A DNA stretch of 64,000 nucleotides from NCBI GenBank assembly GCA_938014245.1, contig CALLSD010000062.1, positions 1-64,000 on the forward strand, written 5' to 3'. How positions within the stretch are numbered: the stretch's first letter is position 1; every line of letters starts with the position of its first letter. The position numbers were made by a program, and so were the translations under genes. Positions 25,810 through 33,978 of the stretch are shown here, piece by piece. The notes beneath the pieces were generated by a model. That model was not told the DNA's origin and ran no database searches. It saw only the letters and a list, made by a program, of their open reading frames with translations. This stretch comes from an uncultured Actinomyces sp. Its GTDB lineage: Bacteria > Actinomycetota > Actinomycetes > Actinomycetales > Actinomycetaceae.

Positions 25810-26613
25810 TCACTCCGCAGCCAGAGCGGCCTCGATTCCGGCAACGACCGTTGTGGATGCCTTTCGCGCGGCATCCACAACGTCCTGCGGGTCGGTTTCT
25901 ACCTGAGCGAAAGACAAGTCTGAGACAACAGACATGCCTGCGACACGGACTCCAAGTGCGTGGGCGGTTATTGCCTCAAGAACGGTCGACATCCCAACAC
26001 AGTCAGCGCCTAATTGCGCTAAGGCTCGGCTTTCTGCACCCGTTTGATACTCAGGCCCGCGCAGGAAGGCGTAAGTTCCCTCTCGACGGCAATGTTCACG
26101 CATCCTCTTGCTCATTTGACGGTCCCAAACCTGTGAGATATCGACAAACAGGGGGCCGTCAAACGGCGAGGAACCACTGAGATTCATGTGATCTGTAATG
26201 ACCATGACATCACCCAGATCCCAGTCACGCAGGCATCCATTTGCATTGGTCACAATTGCACGTTGAATACCGGCGCACGCAGCCGCACGGATCAGTGCGG
26301 TGACAGCAAGAGGCCCGTGTCCCTCATACAGATGAGTTCGTCCACTTGCGACCACAACGGGGCCGCATTCGCGCATGTAGACACGAAGTTCATTGAGGTG
26401 TCCATCCGCAACCGGGGCGCTCACACCGGGAAGTGAGCCCAAAGGCTTCGAGGCCGATGGCTCTCCCCACTGGTCGTTAAGCGCGTCTGCTAAGCCCGAT
26501 CCTAAAACGACCAATGCGAAGGGCACTCCCCCGCAAAGGGAACGAATCTGCTCCGCGGCGGCAGTGGCCTCGGGATCGAAAAGAACAGAAGAGAAACGGG
26601 GATCAGCTGTCAA
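25810..26613 (-). CDS. Purine-nucleoside phosphorylase (trimeric type)
   Basis: A 267-residue PNP/MTAP family I enzyme that phosphorolyses purine nucleosides. The phosphate-binding LGSGLADAL, VASGRTHLYEGH, TNANGCL, SGSSPFDG and the SVVSDLSFAQ end match the family. The predicted start is TTG with AGGAAGG seven bases upstream. It begins 19 bp after the nucleobase permease, so the pair likely forms a purine salvage operon. Confidence 0.92.
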   Translation of the reverse strand: MTADPRFSSVLFDPEATAAAEQIRSLCGGVPFALVVLGSGLADALNDQWGEPSASKPLGSLPGVSAPVADGHLNELRVYMRECGPVVVASGRTHLYEGHGPLAVTALIRAAACAGIQRAIVTNANGCLRDWDLGDVMVITDHMNLSGSSPFDGPLFVDISQVWDRQMSKRMREHCRREGTYAFLRGPEYQTGAESRALAQLGADCVGMSTVLEAITAHALGVRVAGMSVVSDLSFAQVETDPQDVVDAARKASTTVVAGIEAALAAE

Positions 26614-26632
26614 AGCACACCTTCCTCAACGT

Positions 26633-28096
26633 TTAGCCGAGTGTGTGGGAAGGGGTGGCTTCCTGCGCACGAACGCGGCGCGCACTGGTCAGCCAATATC
26701 CCAAGAATCCCACGAGAAGGGCAAGAAGGATTCCGATGTTGGAACCAGCCCAATCTCCCTCTCGGCCTCCGAGTGGGCCAAGGAGATAGCCCTGCCACGC
26801 TAGCCACGAGGCATTCGCATTGACGACGAAGCCCCAGCCAACGAAGGAACCCACAGCCAGTGTGACGATTGCTCCCCAGTTAACGGAACCATAGCGTCCC
26901 GTTGATGTGAAGAGTGAGGGCTCGTCGTAGTCCTGGTGACGGAGTGCAATATCAGCAAGCATGACGCCACCCCAGGTCGCAATAACAACGCCAAGGGTTG
27001 TCAGGAAGGCGGTGAAAGGAGTGAGGAAAGAATCGGCGAAGAAAACAACGACGATCGTTCCGATGGTCATGATGGTGCCGTCGATTGCGGTGGCTACGGG
27101 GCGGGTCACCGGGACGCCAGTTGCCAACAACGAGAGCCCAGAAGAATAGATATCCATAACGATTCCACCGACAAGGCCAAGGATTGCAACGATCGCGAAG
27201 GGAATCAGGAACCAGGTCGGAAGAATTGTTGTCAGCGCGCCGATCGGGTCGTTGCCGATGGCTTCAGAGAGGGTGTCATAGTTGGAACCGACCAGCAGCA
27301 CACCGAAGATCACCAAGATGATGACGGGCAGTGCGGCACCTGCGGTCGTCCAGCCGACGACGCCGGCGGTTGAGGCCTTGCGAGGAAGGTAGCGCGAATA
27401 GTCCGCTGCTGCGTTAATCCATCCAAAGCCAAAACCAACCATGAGCATGCACATCGCCCCCAGGAGCATTGCGAAGGGAGCCGCGGGACGTGCGGAAAGG
27501 ACCGAGAAGTTGATTGTCGAGGCCGAGAGCAGGAGGTAGACGATCGTGAGGATTGCCGTCGCCCAGGTGATCCACGTTTGGACCTTCATGATCGCTTCAA
27601 ACCCGAGGATGCCCGCTCCTGCTGCAAGGACAACCACGACGACCAAGGCGATGATCTGCGCAAGCAGGTGGTTGCTGAAACCAAGCGCCCCCATGACGGT
27701 CGCAGTTGCCTGAACCGCCATGATGGCCAGGAAGGTCTCCCACCCAACAGTGAGGATCCACGAGATTGCTGCAGAGATACGGTTTCCGTTATATCCGAAT
27801 GCCGCGCGAGAGAGCACTAGGGTTGGTGCAGATCCTCGCTTGCCGGCGATAGCGATCAGGCCACACAGAAGGAATGAGAGTGCAACGCCAACAACGCTCA
27901 CAAGGATCGCCTGCGTGAGCGAAAGGCCAAAGCCGAGCACCCACGAACCCCAGGAAATACCGAGGACAGAGATATTAGCGGCAAACCACGGCATAAATAA
28001 AGACGATGGTGTGCCTTTTCTTTCGGATTCGGGGATCACATCTAGGCCGGCCATCTCGATGTTTAGACCAGACGAAACCTGAGTGGTCTCACTCAT
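26633..28096 (-). CDS. NCS1-family nucleobase:cation symporter
   Basis: A 487-residue inner-membrane transporter with about twelve hydrophobic helices. The N-terminus carries GLDVIPESERKGTPSSLFMPWFAAN, characteristic of cytosine/purine permeases (CodB-like). The ATG at 28096 is chosen over a TTG six bases upstream because AGAGGAG then has proper spacing. It is co-oriented with purine-nucleoside phosphorylase 19 bp away, suggesting purine uptake. Substrate is inferred. Confidence 0.9.
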   Translation of the reverse strand: MSETTQVSSGLNIEMAGLDVIPESERKGTPSSLFMPWFAANISVLGISWGSWVLGFGLSLTQAILVSVVGVALSFLLCGLIAIAGKRGSAPTLVLSRAAFGYNGNRISAAISWILTVGWETFLAIMAVQATATVMGALGFSNHLLAQIIALVVVVVLAAGAGILGFEAIMKVQTWITWATAILTIVYLLLSASTINFSVLSARPAAPFAMLLGAMCMLMVGFGFGWINAAADYSRYLPRKASTAGVVGWTTAGAALPVIILVIFGVLLVGSNYDTLSEAIGNDPIGALTTILPTWFLIPFAIVAILGLVGGIVMDIYSSGLSLLATGVPVTRPVATAIDGTIMTIGTIVVVFFADSFLTPFTAFLTTLGVVIATWGGVMLADIALRHQDYDEPSLFTSTGRYGSVNWGAIVTLAVGSFVGWGFVVNANASWLAWQGYLLGPLGGREGDWAGSNIGILLALLVGFLGYWLTSARRVRAQEATPSHTLG

Positions 28097-28127
28097 GAAC
28101 AATGCTCCTCTGCATTCGTGTTACCGC

Positions 28128-28163
28128 AGTTCATGTGGCTCTCAATCCACACTATGAACTATA
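28128..28163. promoter_or_regulatory. Inverted repeat overlapping the -10 of the permease operon
   Basis: AGTTCAT (28128-28134) and ATGAACT (28154-28160) flank GTGG...CCAC. The minus-strand -10-like TATAGT covers 28158-28163 and so overlaps one arm. The arrangement suits a repressor site or a leader hairpin. No matching regulator is identified. Confidence 0.35.
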
Positions 28164-28252
28164 GGGAAAGCAAGCAGACGAAGGGCAGATGCTCACGAAA
28201 CTGATTCGAGGGATTGCCCACACCTTCACAGGAAGAGATGCTGCGTTGGCGT

Positions 28253-28277
28253 GAGAGAAACGCTCGCTAAAATCCAA
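28253..28277 (-). pseudogene. 5' tip of a decayed extra copy of the immunity-like gene
   Basis: A GGAGGTTCCTG ribosome site and TTG start, then codons for LDFSERFSH, match the first codons of the two downstream-strand paralogs (M/LDFSERLGQ). The match is lost after about eight codons. The preceding spacer also matches the spacer between the two neighbouring paralogs. It is the remains of a fifth copy removed by deletion. Confidence 0.6.
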
Positions 28278-28319
28278 CAGGAACCTCCACGCTGAAAAAA
28301 CTATCCCCCCAAAAAAGTC

Positions 28320-28862
28320 CTACTCCTCCTCAGGCGTCCACTCACGATCAACCCACTGACTCAAGAGCGGACCAGCATCCGGGCGTAGGTAGCACTCCAA
28401 CACATCCAAAGGTGAATACTCAACAACAAAAGACAGGCATGAGAGCAACCAACTCTGATACGTTCTACACGAATAGAAAACTCCACTCTCAGAACGAATA
28501 CCTAAATAACCAGGTCGCCTCCCATCCCCAACTGGCACTAGAGACCAACCTCCGCGTATCTTCAAATCATGAGCCAAACAAACAGGCTGAAACCCCAAAC
28601 TTTCACGAAGAGAATTCCCATAGTTCAAAGCTAAACAATGCTCCATCACACGCAAACTACTCGACTGAAAAACCGGAGCACCTCGCTGATTACGCTCATA
28701 CATATAAAACGAATAGATTCCGTTGCGAAGATCAGCAGCTTCAGGTTCGTCAGGTGGCCCAGGAGGACTAAAAACAAGGAAACCCTCTTTTTCCAAGTTA
28801 CCGGTCGCCTTAAAACCCCAAGTAGCATGAATCACTTGACCAAGACGCTCACTAAAATCCAA
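28320..28862 (-). CDS. Predicted TNT-immunity-like protein, paralog 1
   Basis: A 180-residue cytoplasmic protein without signal peptide, starting at TTG behind a strong GGAGGTGCC site. Landmarks are MDFSERLGQVIHATWGF, GAPVFQSSSLRVMEHCL, NYGNSLRESLG, YLGIRSESG and the C-terminal DVLECYLRPDAGPLLSQWVDR. The order of a shared S..V.E..L...YG..LR block and a Y-rich C-terminus recalls Imm61/TNT immunity factors, but I cannot confirm it. The C-terminal third is nearly identical to paralog 2. It is last in a minus-strand array with two TNT-like genes. Confidence 0.6.
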   Translation of the reverse strand: MDFSERLGQVIHATWGFKATGNLEKEGFLVFSPPGPPDEPEAADLRNGIYSFYMYERNQRGAPVFQSSSLRVMEHCLALNYGNSLRESLGFQPVCLAHDLKIRGGWSLVPVGDGRRPGYLGIRSESGVFYSCRTYQSWLLSCLSFVVEYSPLDVLECYLRPDAGPLLSQWVDREWTPEEE

Positions 28863-28906
28863 CAGGCACCTCCACGCTTAGAAAACTATCCCCTCAACAA
28901 GAAGTC

Positions 28907-29452
28907 CTATTCATCCTCCTCAGGCTTCCACTCACGATCAACCCACTGACTCAGGAGCGGACCAGCATCAGGTCGCAAATAGCACTCCAACACGTCTAGA
29001 GGCGGATACTCAACAACATAAGAAAGGGCAGCTAGCAAATATTGATCGTGGGTTCGACAGGGATAATATGCACTGCTGTTATTCTGAACACCCCAATAGT
29101 CATGCCGTAGACGCAGATCGCGCCTAACTAAAATCCATCCTTCTCTTACGGACACAAAGCCGTACAAAGACAGTGGCAAATAACCTAGTTTTTTGCGAAT
29201 AGGGTTCCCATAGTTCTGCACAAGGCAGTGCTCCATCACATGCAAACTACTCGACTGAAAAACCGGTGCGCCGATATTCCCGCGCTCATACCGGTAATAC
29301 GCGAACAAACCTTCCTTGCGATGCACTACCTCCGGTTCAGAAACCGTGTCCGTGGGAAAGAACTCCAAATAACCATCCTTCCCCAGATCACCCACCACGT
29401 CATATCCCCAGACCTCATGCATCACCTGACCAAGACGCTCACTAAAACCCAA
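28907..29452 (-). CDS. Predicted TNT-immunity-like protein, paralog 2
   Basis: 181 residues, with a TTG start and the same GGAGGTGCC site. It shares with paralog 1 the starts GFSERLGQVMHEVWGY, GAPVFQSSSLHVMEHCL and a nearly identical C-terminus DVLECYLRPDAGPLLSQWVDREW, while the middle has diverged. This conserved-ends, variable-middle pattern suggests diversification of specificity. It overlaps the end of the upstream TNT-like gene by 11 bp, as immunity genes often do. Confidence 0.6.
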   Translation of the reverse strand: MGFSERLGQVMHEVWGYDVVGDLGKDGYLEFFPTDTVSEPEVVHRKEGLFAYYRYERGNIGAPVFQSSSLHVMEHCLVQNYGNPIRKKLGYLPLSLYGFVSVREGWILVRRDLRLRHDYWGVQNNSSAYYPCRTHDQYLLAALSYVVEYPPLDVLECYLRPDAGPLLSQWVDREWKPEEDE

Positions 29453-29792
29453 CAGGCACCTCCGCCCCTTTTAGAACGCCAGCTTCAATCAGTTCTGATA
29501 TTTTCATGGGTCGTCCGGTTTGATCAAGGACTCGCAGCTGGCGTACCCCACCGCACTCGCTTTCCCATGGTGCAGCAATCCCGTGCTCAATCTGCCAGCC
29601 CTCAGGCATATGACCGGTAAACACATACTGATAGTAGGGTTCATACACTGAGCAGGTGCAAGCCCAAGCTGCAACCGCACCCCCCACAATGTCAAGATTC
29701 AAGAGAAAGTCCAGAAGCCCTTCACAAGAGGAAAAGCGGCCGGGTGAACTCAACATGTCCACCCGGCTGCCTCGGCCTCGAAAATCAAGCAA
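29442..29792 (-). CDS. TNT-domain-like toxin tip (short)
   Basis: A 116-residue frame from TTG; an internal ATG at 29756 (residue 13) is an alternative start. Residues about 50-116 read YYQYVFTGHMPEGWQIEHGI, AAPWESECGG and KISELIEAGVLK. This resembles the C-terminal half of TNT (Tuberculosis necrotizing toxin, NAD glycohydrolase) domains, which have APWFGQPGG and a closing ...ELi..G.L. The key glutamine of FGQPGG is absent (ESECGG). No secretion domain is attached. It starts directly after the previous gene's stop. Confidence 0.5.
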   Translation of the reverse strand: MLDFRGRGSRVDMLSSPGRFSSCEGLLDFLLNLDIVGGAVAAWACTCSVYEPYYQYVFTGHMPEGWQIEHGIAAPWESECGGVRQLRVLDQTGRPMKISELIEAGVLKGAEVPVGF

Positions 29793-30317
29793 CTAACTGC
29801 GACGAACCCAATTCCGCAGAATCCCACCATCTTCAGACATATAAGCATCCAGCAACGATTGGGAATCAACAGACGCAATATGCGCAAACGCAGTGAGTTC
29901 TCGGTGGGTGGGGAACATTGTGCGGACGGTCAAAGGCAGGACTTTTCCATCCAGCTCTAGCCCTCCAACCCACGGAAAGAACTGCGAATACACATAAGGA
30001 TGAGCAACGGGATCAGAATCAACCTGCGGAATGATGATCGGATCCCAACCTAGATAACTACGTGCGAACTCGCCCACGTGGATAATCGCGCCCTTCGCCG
30101 TCCAATCCTCGAAGGGCGAAGCAACGAAAGTCGAGCGATCCTCCCAACGCTCACTGGGACCATACTTGTACAGCAAAGTGCCCTGATCATCGTGTTCGGT
30201 CCACAAATTATGCCAGTAAATACCGCTATCCCACGTCAGTGCAATACCAGTGCCGCGATTCATCCAGAAAGCGCCAGAGGATTTAGCGAATTCAATCAGT
30301 TGACTGGTAGTACTCAT
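29793..30317 (-). CDS. Predicted immunity-like protein, divergent paralog
   Basis: A 174-residue soluble protein whose start overlaps the preceding TNT-like gene's stop by four bases. Overall identity to the neighbours is low, but the same order is seen: STFVASPFEDWTAKGAI, a short G..AR segment, then the C-terminal SLLDAYMSEDGGILRNWVRR. The last aligns with DVLECYLRPDAGPLLSQWVDR of the paralogs. It lies between two TNT-like genes. It is probably the cognate immunity protein of the gene immediately upstream. Confidence 0.5.
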   Translation of the reverse strand: MSTTSQLIEFAKSSGAFWMNRGTGIALTWDSGIYWHNLWTEHDDQGTLLYKYGPSERWEDRSTFVASPFEDWTAKGAIIHVGEFARSYLGWDPIIIPQVDSDPVAHPYVYSQFFPWVGGLELDGKVLPLTVRTMFPTHRELTAFAHIASVDSQSLLDAYMSEDGGILRNWVRRS

Positions 30318-30751
30318 GACAGAGACCGTCCCTTCAAGATACCCAGTTCAACGCACTCAGCGACCGTGAGAAGCTCGCCACCGTAGATAAAACGTACCTC
30401 CCGCGCGCCGCCTTTCGCACCGAAGTTCGGCGCAGTCAGGCCGGTCACGATCAACGCATATACGGGAAGCTTCGCAATCGTGTACGCGTAGTACGGTGAG
30501 TGGACATCGGTAATTGCCAGGCAGCGCTGCTGGAAAGAATAGGGCTTACCATTCGGGTCGACCTGCCACACGCGCGAAAGATAGGGGTAGCCGATCATAT
30601 CGACCATGTCGCCGTACTTAGAGGTGTAGGCCTCCAAGCTGGTGAACTGCTCAATGCTGGAACGCAGCAGTGAAGAACTTACCTCTTCACTGTCCATCAA
30701 CCAACGCCAAGGACCCTGCGGTTCCTTAGGCTCTGGTGTCGTTGAATCCAT
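30314..30751 (-). CDS. TNT-domain-like toxin tip (near full length)
   Basis: A 145-residue protein; the ATG at 30751 has GGAAAGG eight bases upstream, and the GTG at 30760 is too close. Residues about 45-145 match the TNT pattern: GKPYSFQQRCL, PYYAYTIAKLPVYALIVTGL, APNFGAKGGAREVRF and LLTVAECVELGILKG. In TNT the equivalent loop is FGQPGG, with a glutamine needed for NAD hydrolysis; here it is FGAKGG. No signal peptide or export domain is present, so it looks like an orphan toxin tip or an altered-activity enzyme. Confidence 0.6.
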   Translation of the reverse strand: MDSTTPEPKEPQGPWRWLMDSEEVSSSLLRSSIEQFTSLEAYTSKYGDMVDMIGYPYLSRVWQVDPNGKPYSFQQRCLAITDVHSPYYAYTIAKLPVYALIVTGLTAPNFGAKGGAREVRFIYGGELLTVAECVELGILKGRSLS

Positions 30752-30800
30752 GTATTTCACCTTTCCGCGAGCTATTCCCCATCATATGCCACGAAACATG

Positions 30801-31331
30801 TCATCCTGCGGGCTTCGAAAGCCACTGCGATAAAAGCGGCGCAGCATCCTCACGCAAGTAACACTCCAACACGTCGAGCGGCGAATACTCAACCACGTGA
30901 GAAAGACCTGCAAGCAGGCGAAAATCGCTCGTTTCGCACGGATAGAAGTTCCCGTCGTCTGAGCGAATCCCCAGGTAATCATGTCGAAGCGAAGAACCCG
31001 TGTGAAGCATTGTCCACCCCGAACGGATCGAAGCAGTGTCTCCCAGTGTCAATTTGGGAAAACCGTATCGACTGCGCAGAGGATTTCCATAGTACTGAAG
31101 TAGACAGTGGTCGAAAACGTTCCGATTAGTCGTCTGGAACAGGGCAGCACCTCTGGAGCTACGCTCGCAGTAGTAGAAGGAATAGACACCCTCTTGGTTC
31201 TCGGCCTCTTCGTGGGGAGCAGCAAAAACGCCAGCATTGAAGACGACCCGACCGTCAGCGGCGAAGCTCCCCGTGACCTTCATACCCCAGGCATCATAAA
31301 GCACCTCAGTGAGGCGATCAGCAAAGTCCAT
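30801..31331 (-). CDS. Predicted TNT-immunity-like protein, paralog 3 (first of array)
   Basis: 176 residues from an ATG behind GAGGAGGTGCCTA. It aligns along its whole length with paralogs 1 and 2: MDFADRLTEVLYDAWGM, GAALFQTTNRNVFDHCL, YYGNPLRSRYG, YLGIRSDDGNFYPCET and DVLECYLREDAAPLLSQWL. Being first and best-formed, it may be the ancestral copy. It lies 49 bp upstream of the longer TNT-like gene. Confidence 0.6.
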   Translation of the reverse strand: MDFADRLTEVLYDAWGMKVTGSFAADGRVVFNAGVFAAPHEEAENQEGVYSFYYCERSSRGAALFQTTNRNVFDHCLLQYYGNPLRSRYGFPKLTLGDTASIRSGWTMLHTGSSLRHDYLGIRSDDGNFYPCETSDFRLLAGLSHVVEYSPLDVLECYLREDAAPLLSQWLSKPAG

Positions 31332-31488
31332 TAGGCACCTCCTCAGGAATCTTTGTCTTCACCGAAACGTAGCGTCTTTTGAATCCGCTCAAACCCGACA
31401 AAGCTGCCATGCTTTTACGCTACATCCACAGAGCGACTCTCTACCAAATTTCAACAGATTTGACGTCACAATGTGGTCATCAAAAACC

Positions 31489-31519
31489 TTGGGGTGGCCG
31501 TGTTAAGCGGCCACCCCAA
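31489..31519 (-). terminator. Intrinsic terminator after the FAH-family gene
   Basis: A 12-bp perfect stem TTGGGGTGGCCG / CGGCCACCCCAA with a seven-base loop is followed on the minus strand by GGTTTTT. It isolates the toxin-immunity array from upstream transcription. Confidence 0.85.
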
Positions 31520-31544
31520 AGAAAACTACGAGTAGAAATAATTG

Positions 31545-32312
31545 CTACATCGCCAGGTTTGTCAGCGTTCCAATGCCCTCGATCTCGACTTCAACGCGTT
31601 CACCGGAATTCAGGCGACCTCCGGCAGGAGTGCCCGTTAGGATCACGTCACCGGGCAGTAGAGTGAAAATTCCCGACACATAGGACACGATCTGAGCGAT
31701 TGAATATCCCATTTGCGAGGTGCTTCCACTCCCCCGTTCTTCCCCGTTAATGCGCAGCGTGATCTGGGCATTATCAGGGTCGAAAGAAGAACCGACCGTG
31801 ATCCATGGACCAAGCGGGCACGCGGTATCCCAGCTCTTAGCGCGACCAAGCGCGCCGCCGTCCTCGCGTGCAGCATCCGCCGCGGTCAGGTCGTTCGCAC
31901 AGGTATAGCCCAGCACCACCGAGGGCGCATCCTCAACGCTCACATCCTTGGCCAAGGTATTAATGACCACCGCAAGCTCGGCCTCGTAAAAGACTTCTTG
32001 TCCCCAGGAAGGAAAGACGATCGGGTCATCCGGACCGATCACCGTAGTGTTCGGCTTCAAGAAAACGCTGGGACGCGCAGGGGGATCGCTCGGGGCTGCA
32101 CCGGGAGCAGGGTAGTTCCCGCCCAGGCCAATAACCTTGGAACGAGGAATGACAGGTGAGAGAAGTCGTACTTCGTCCAGCTCGAAAATCTGGCCCGAGG
32201 GTTCGACGGGTGAAAAGAGCGGGTCACCCTTCAAGCCAACGATTCGAGTCGATTCATCCTCTAAAGCTCCGTAGTAAATCGAGCTTCCTTGAGAAAAACG
32301 AGCGATACGCAT
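31545..32312 (-). CDS. Fumarylacetoacetate hydrolase-family protein
   Basis: A 255-residue FAH-fold enzyme. The metal-site motif appears as FYEAELAVVI, then GYTCANDLTAADAAREDGG, and the C-terminal LLPGDVILTGTPAG. Such enzymes hydrolyse or decarboxylate acylpyruvates or related oxo-acids (YcgM-type). Its ATG has AAAGGAGG eight bases upstream. It follows the AgcS transporter by 27 bp and ends at a strong terminator. Substrate is unknown. Confidence 0.88.
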   Translation of the reverse strand: MRIARFSQGSSIYYGALEDESTRIVGLKGDPLFSPVEPSGQIFELDEVRLLSPVIPRSKVIGLGGNYPAPGAAPSDPPARPSVFLKPNTTVIGPDDPIVFPSWGQEVFYEAELAVVINTLAKDVSVEDAPSVVLGYTCANDLTAADAAREDGGALGRAKSWDTACPLGPWITVGSSFDPDNAQITLRINGEERGSGSTSQMGYSIAQIVSYVSGIFTLLPGDVILTGTPAGGRLNSGERVEVEIEGIGTLTNLAM

Positions 32313-32339
32313 GACGACCTCCTTTGTGTCGCAAGTAGC

Positions 32340-33818
32340 CTATCGCGAAGTAGGCTCCCCATCCCACACATCGCCGGGAAGGTCGCCAGGAAGGAGCGGA
32401 TTGTCTTTCGCAACGAACACCGGATCAGCAATGCCACTCTTGCGCTGGGACTCATAATCGCGCAGCGCACCCAATCCCCAGGGGGCAAGGACAATCAAGG
32501 CAACCAGGTTCGTCACGGTCATGATGGCCATTGCAATATCAACCGCGTTCCAGACCAGATCAAGGGTGGTCAGCGCACCGATGACGACCGAGGCCACGGA
32601 AATGATGCGTACCGCCCAGGTTGCAGCCTTGGACTTGACAACGAAAGACAGGTTGATCTCGGAGTAGACGTAAGCCGCAATGACGGAGGAGTAGGCAAGA
32701 ACGAAGATCAGGATCGACATGGGCATGATGGTCCACTGTCCCAGTTGATCGGCAACCGCAAGGGTTGTCAGGTTCGCCGGATTTGCCTCGGGGTTGGACC
32801 AAACCTTCTCGCCGGCAATCAAGATGACGAAAGCAGTTGCAGTACACACGATGATCGTGTCAACGAAAACGCCCAGAGACTGGATGAGACCTTGGCGAAC
32901 GGGGTGCGATACGGTCGCGGTTGCCGCAGCGTTGGGCGCGGTACCCTGACCGGCCTCGTTCGAGAAGAGGCCGCGCTTCGTACCGTTGATGACCGCGGCG
33001 AGGATTCCACCACCCAAGCCCGCAAGGGTCGGTTGCGGAGCGAAAGCCGCAGCGAAGATCTGACCGATGACAGCGCCGAACTTAGGCAGGTTCATTACGC
33101 AAATCACCGCAACCATGATGACGTAGACGGTGGCCATAATCGGCGCCATCCACTCGGTCACGCGAGCGACGGTCTTAATTCCGCCGAAGATCACCATTGC
33201 GGAGAACACAAAGAGAAGCGCAGCGATGACCAGGTGTGCGCTGGACAGGCCTCCCAATCCCGCGATCGGTTCACGGGCCGAGGGGCTCAAAGCGGAGAGG
33301 AGGGTCGAAGCAATGGCGTTGGATTGCACAGAAGTGATGACGAATGCGCAGGTCACAACGGTGATGATGGCGAAAATGCTGGCCAGAGTCTTGTTCTTCA
33401 TCCCGAGGGCAATGTAGTACGCGGGACCGCCGCGGAAGGTTCCGTCAGCGGAGCGAACCTTGAAGACCTGGGCAAGCGTGGCCTCGAAAAAGGCGGTCGC
33501 CATACCGACGATGGCAACGACCCACATCCAGAAGATTGCACCCGGGCCACCCACGAGAAGAGCAACGGCCACGCCGAAAACGTTACCGACACCCACGCGC
33601 GCAGCTAGCGAGATCGTGAAGGCTTGGAAGGAAGAAATTCCACCCTTTGCGCCGCCTCGGGAGCCGGAGATCGATCGGATCATCTCGGGGAATTGGCGAA
33701 TTTGCATGAACCGCGAGCGCAAAGTCAAGTACAGACCGGTTCCGATGAGGATCCACACTGTGATGTGCAGGGTGATCCAGTCAGCAATGTTTTGGATGGA
33801 CTGTGCGAGGTTCGCCAT
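32340..33818 (-). CDS. Alanine/glycine:cation symporter (AgcS family)
   Basis: A 492-residue sodium:alanine symporter with about ten to eleven membrane helices. Landmarks are GTGLYLTLRSRFMQIRQFPEM, GGPGAIFWMW, FRGGPAYYIALGM and TKRGLFSNEAGQGTAPNAAA. The longer frame reaches the divergent helicase start, but the ATG at 33818 with GGAG six bases upstream is preferred. It likely imports alanine or glycine. It may be co-transcribed with the FAH-family gene. Confidence 0.93.
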   Translation of the reverse strand: MANLAQSIQNIADWITLHITVWILIGTGLYLTLRSRFMQIRQFPEMIRSISGSRGGAKGGISSFQAFTISLAARVGVGNVFGVAVALLVGGPGAIFWMWVVAIVGMATAFFEATLAQVFKVRSADGTFRGGPAYYIALGMKNKTLASIFAIITVVTCAFVITSVQSNAIASTLLSALSPSAREPIAGLGGLSSAHLVIAALLFVFSAMVIFGGIKTVARVTEWMAPIMATVYVIMVAVICVMNLPKFGAVIGQIFAAAFAPQPTLAGLGGGILAAVINGTKRGLFSNEAGQGTAPNAAATATVSHPVRQGLIQSLGVFVDTIIVCTATAFVILIAGEKVWSNPEANPANLTTLAVADQLGQWTIMPMSILIFVLAYSSVIAAYVYSEINLSFVVKSKAATWAVRIISVASVVIGALTTLDLVWNAVDIAMAIMTVTNLVALIVLAPWGLGALRDYESQRKSGIADPVFVAKDNPLLPGDLPGDVWDGEPTSR

Positions 33819-33978
33819 TCGTTTCTCCAATACGTACGAGGCCGTGGTGCGCGGGCGCGCCAGTGCGCGGTGGCCGAGCGGGTGGTGTGTGCCCAGCAGT
33901 TTACAGGTCTTTACGCATTTTCTTTGAACGCGGCCGAAAACTGGACGCAAATGAGGGGACGTCTGGGAAGATAGAAAC

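Noticed and set aside
32289..33608. A 439-codon plus-strand frame
   Set aside because: Antisense to the AgcS transporter; Asp/Arg/Gly-rich low-complexity translation typical of a shadow of a membrane protein.
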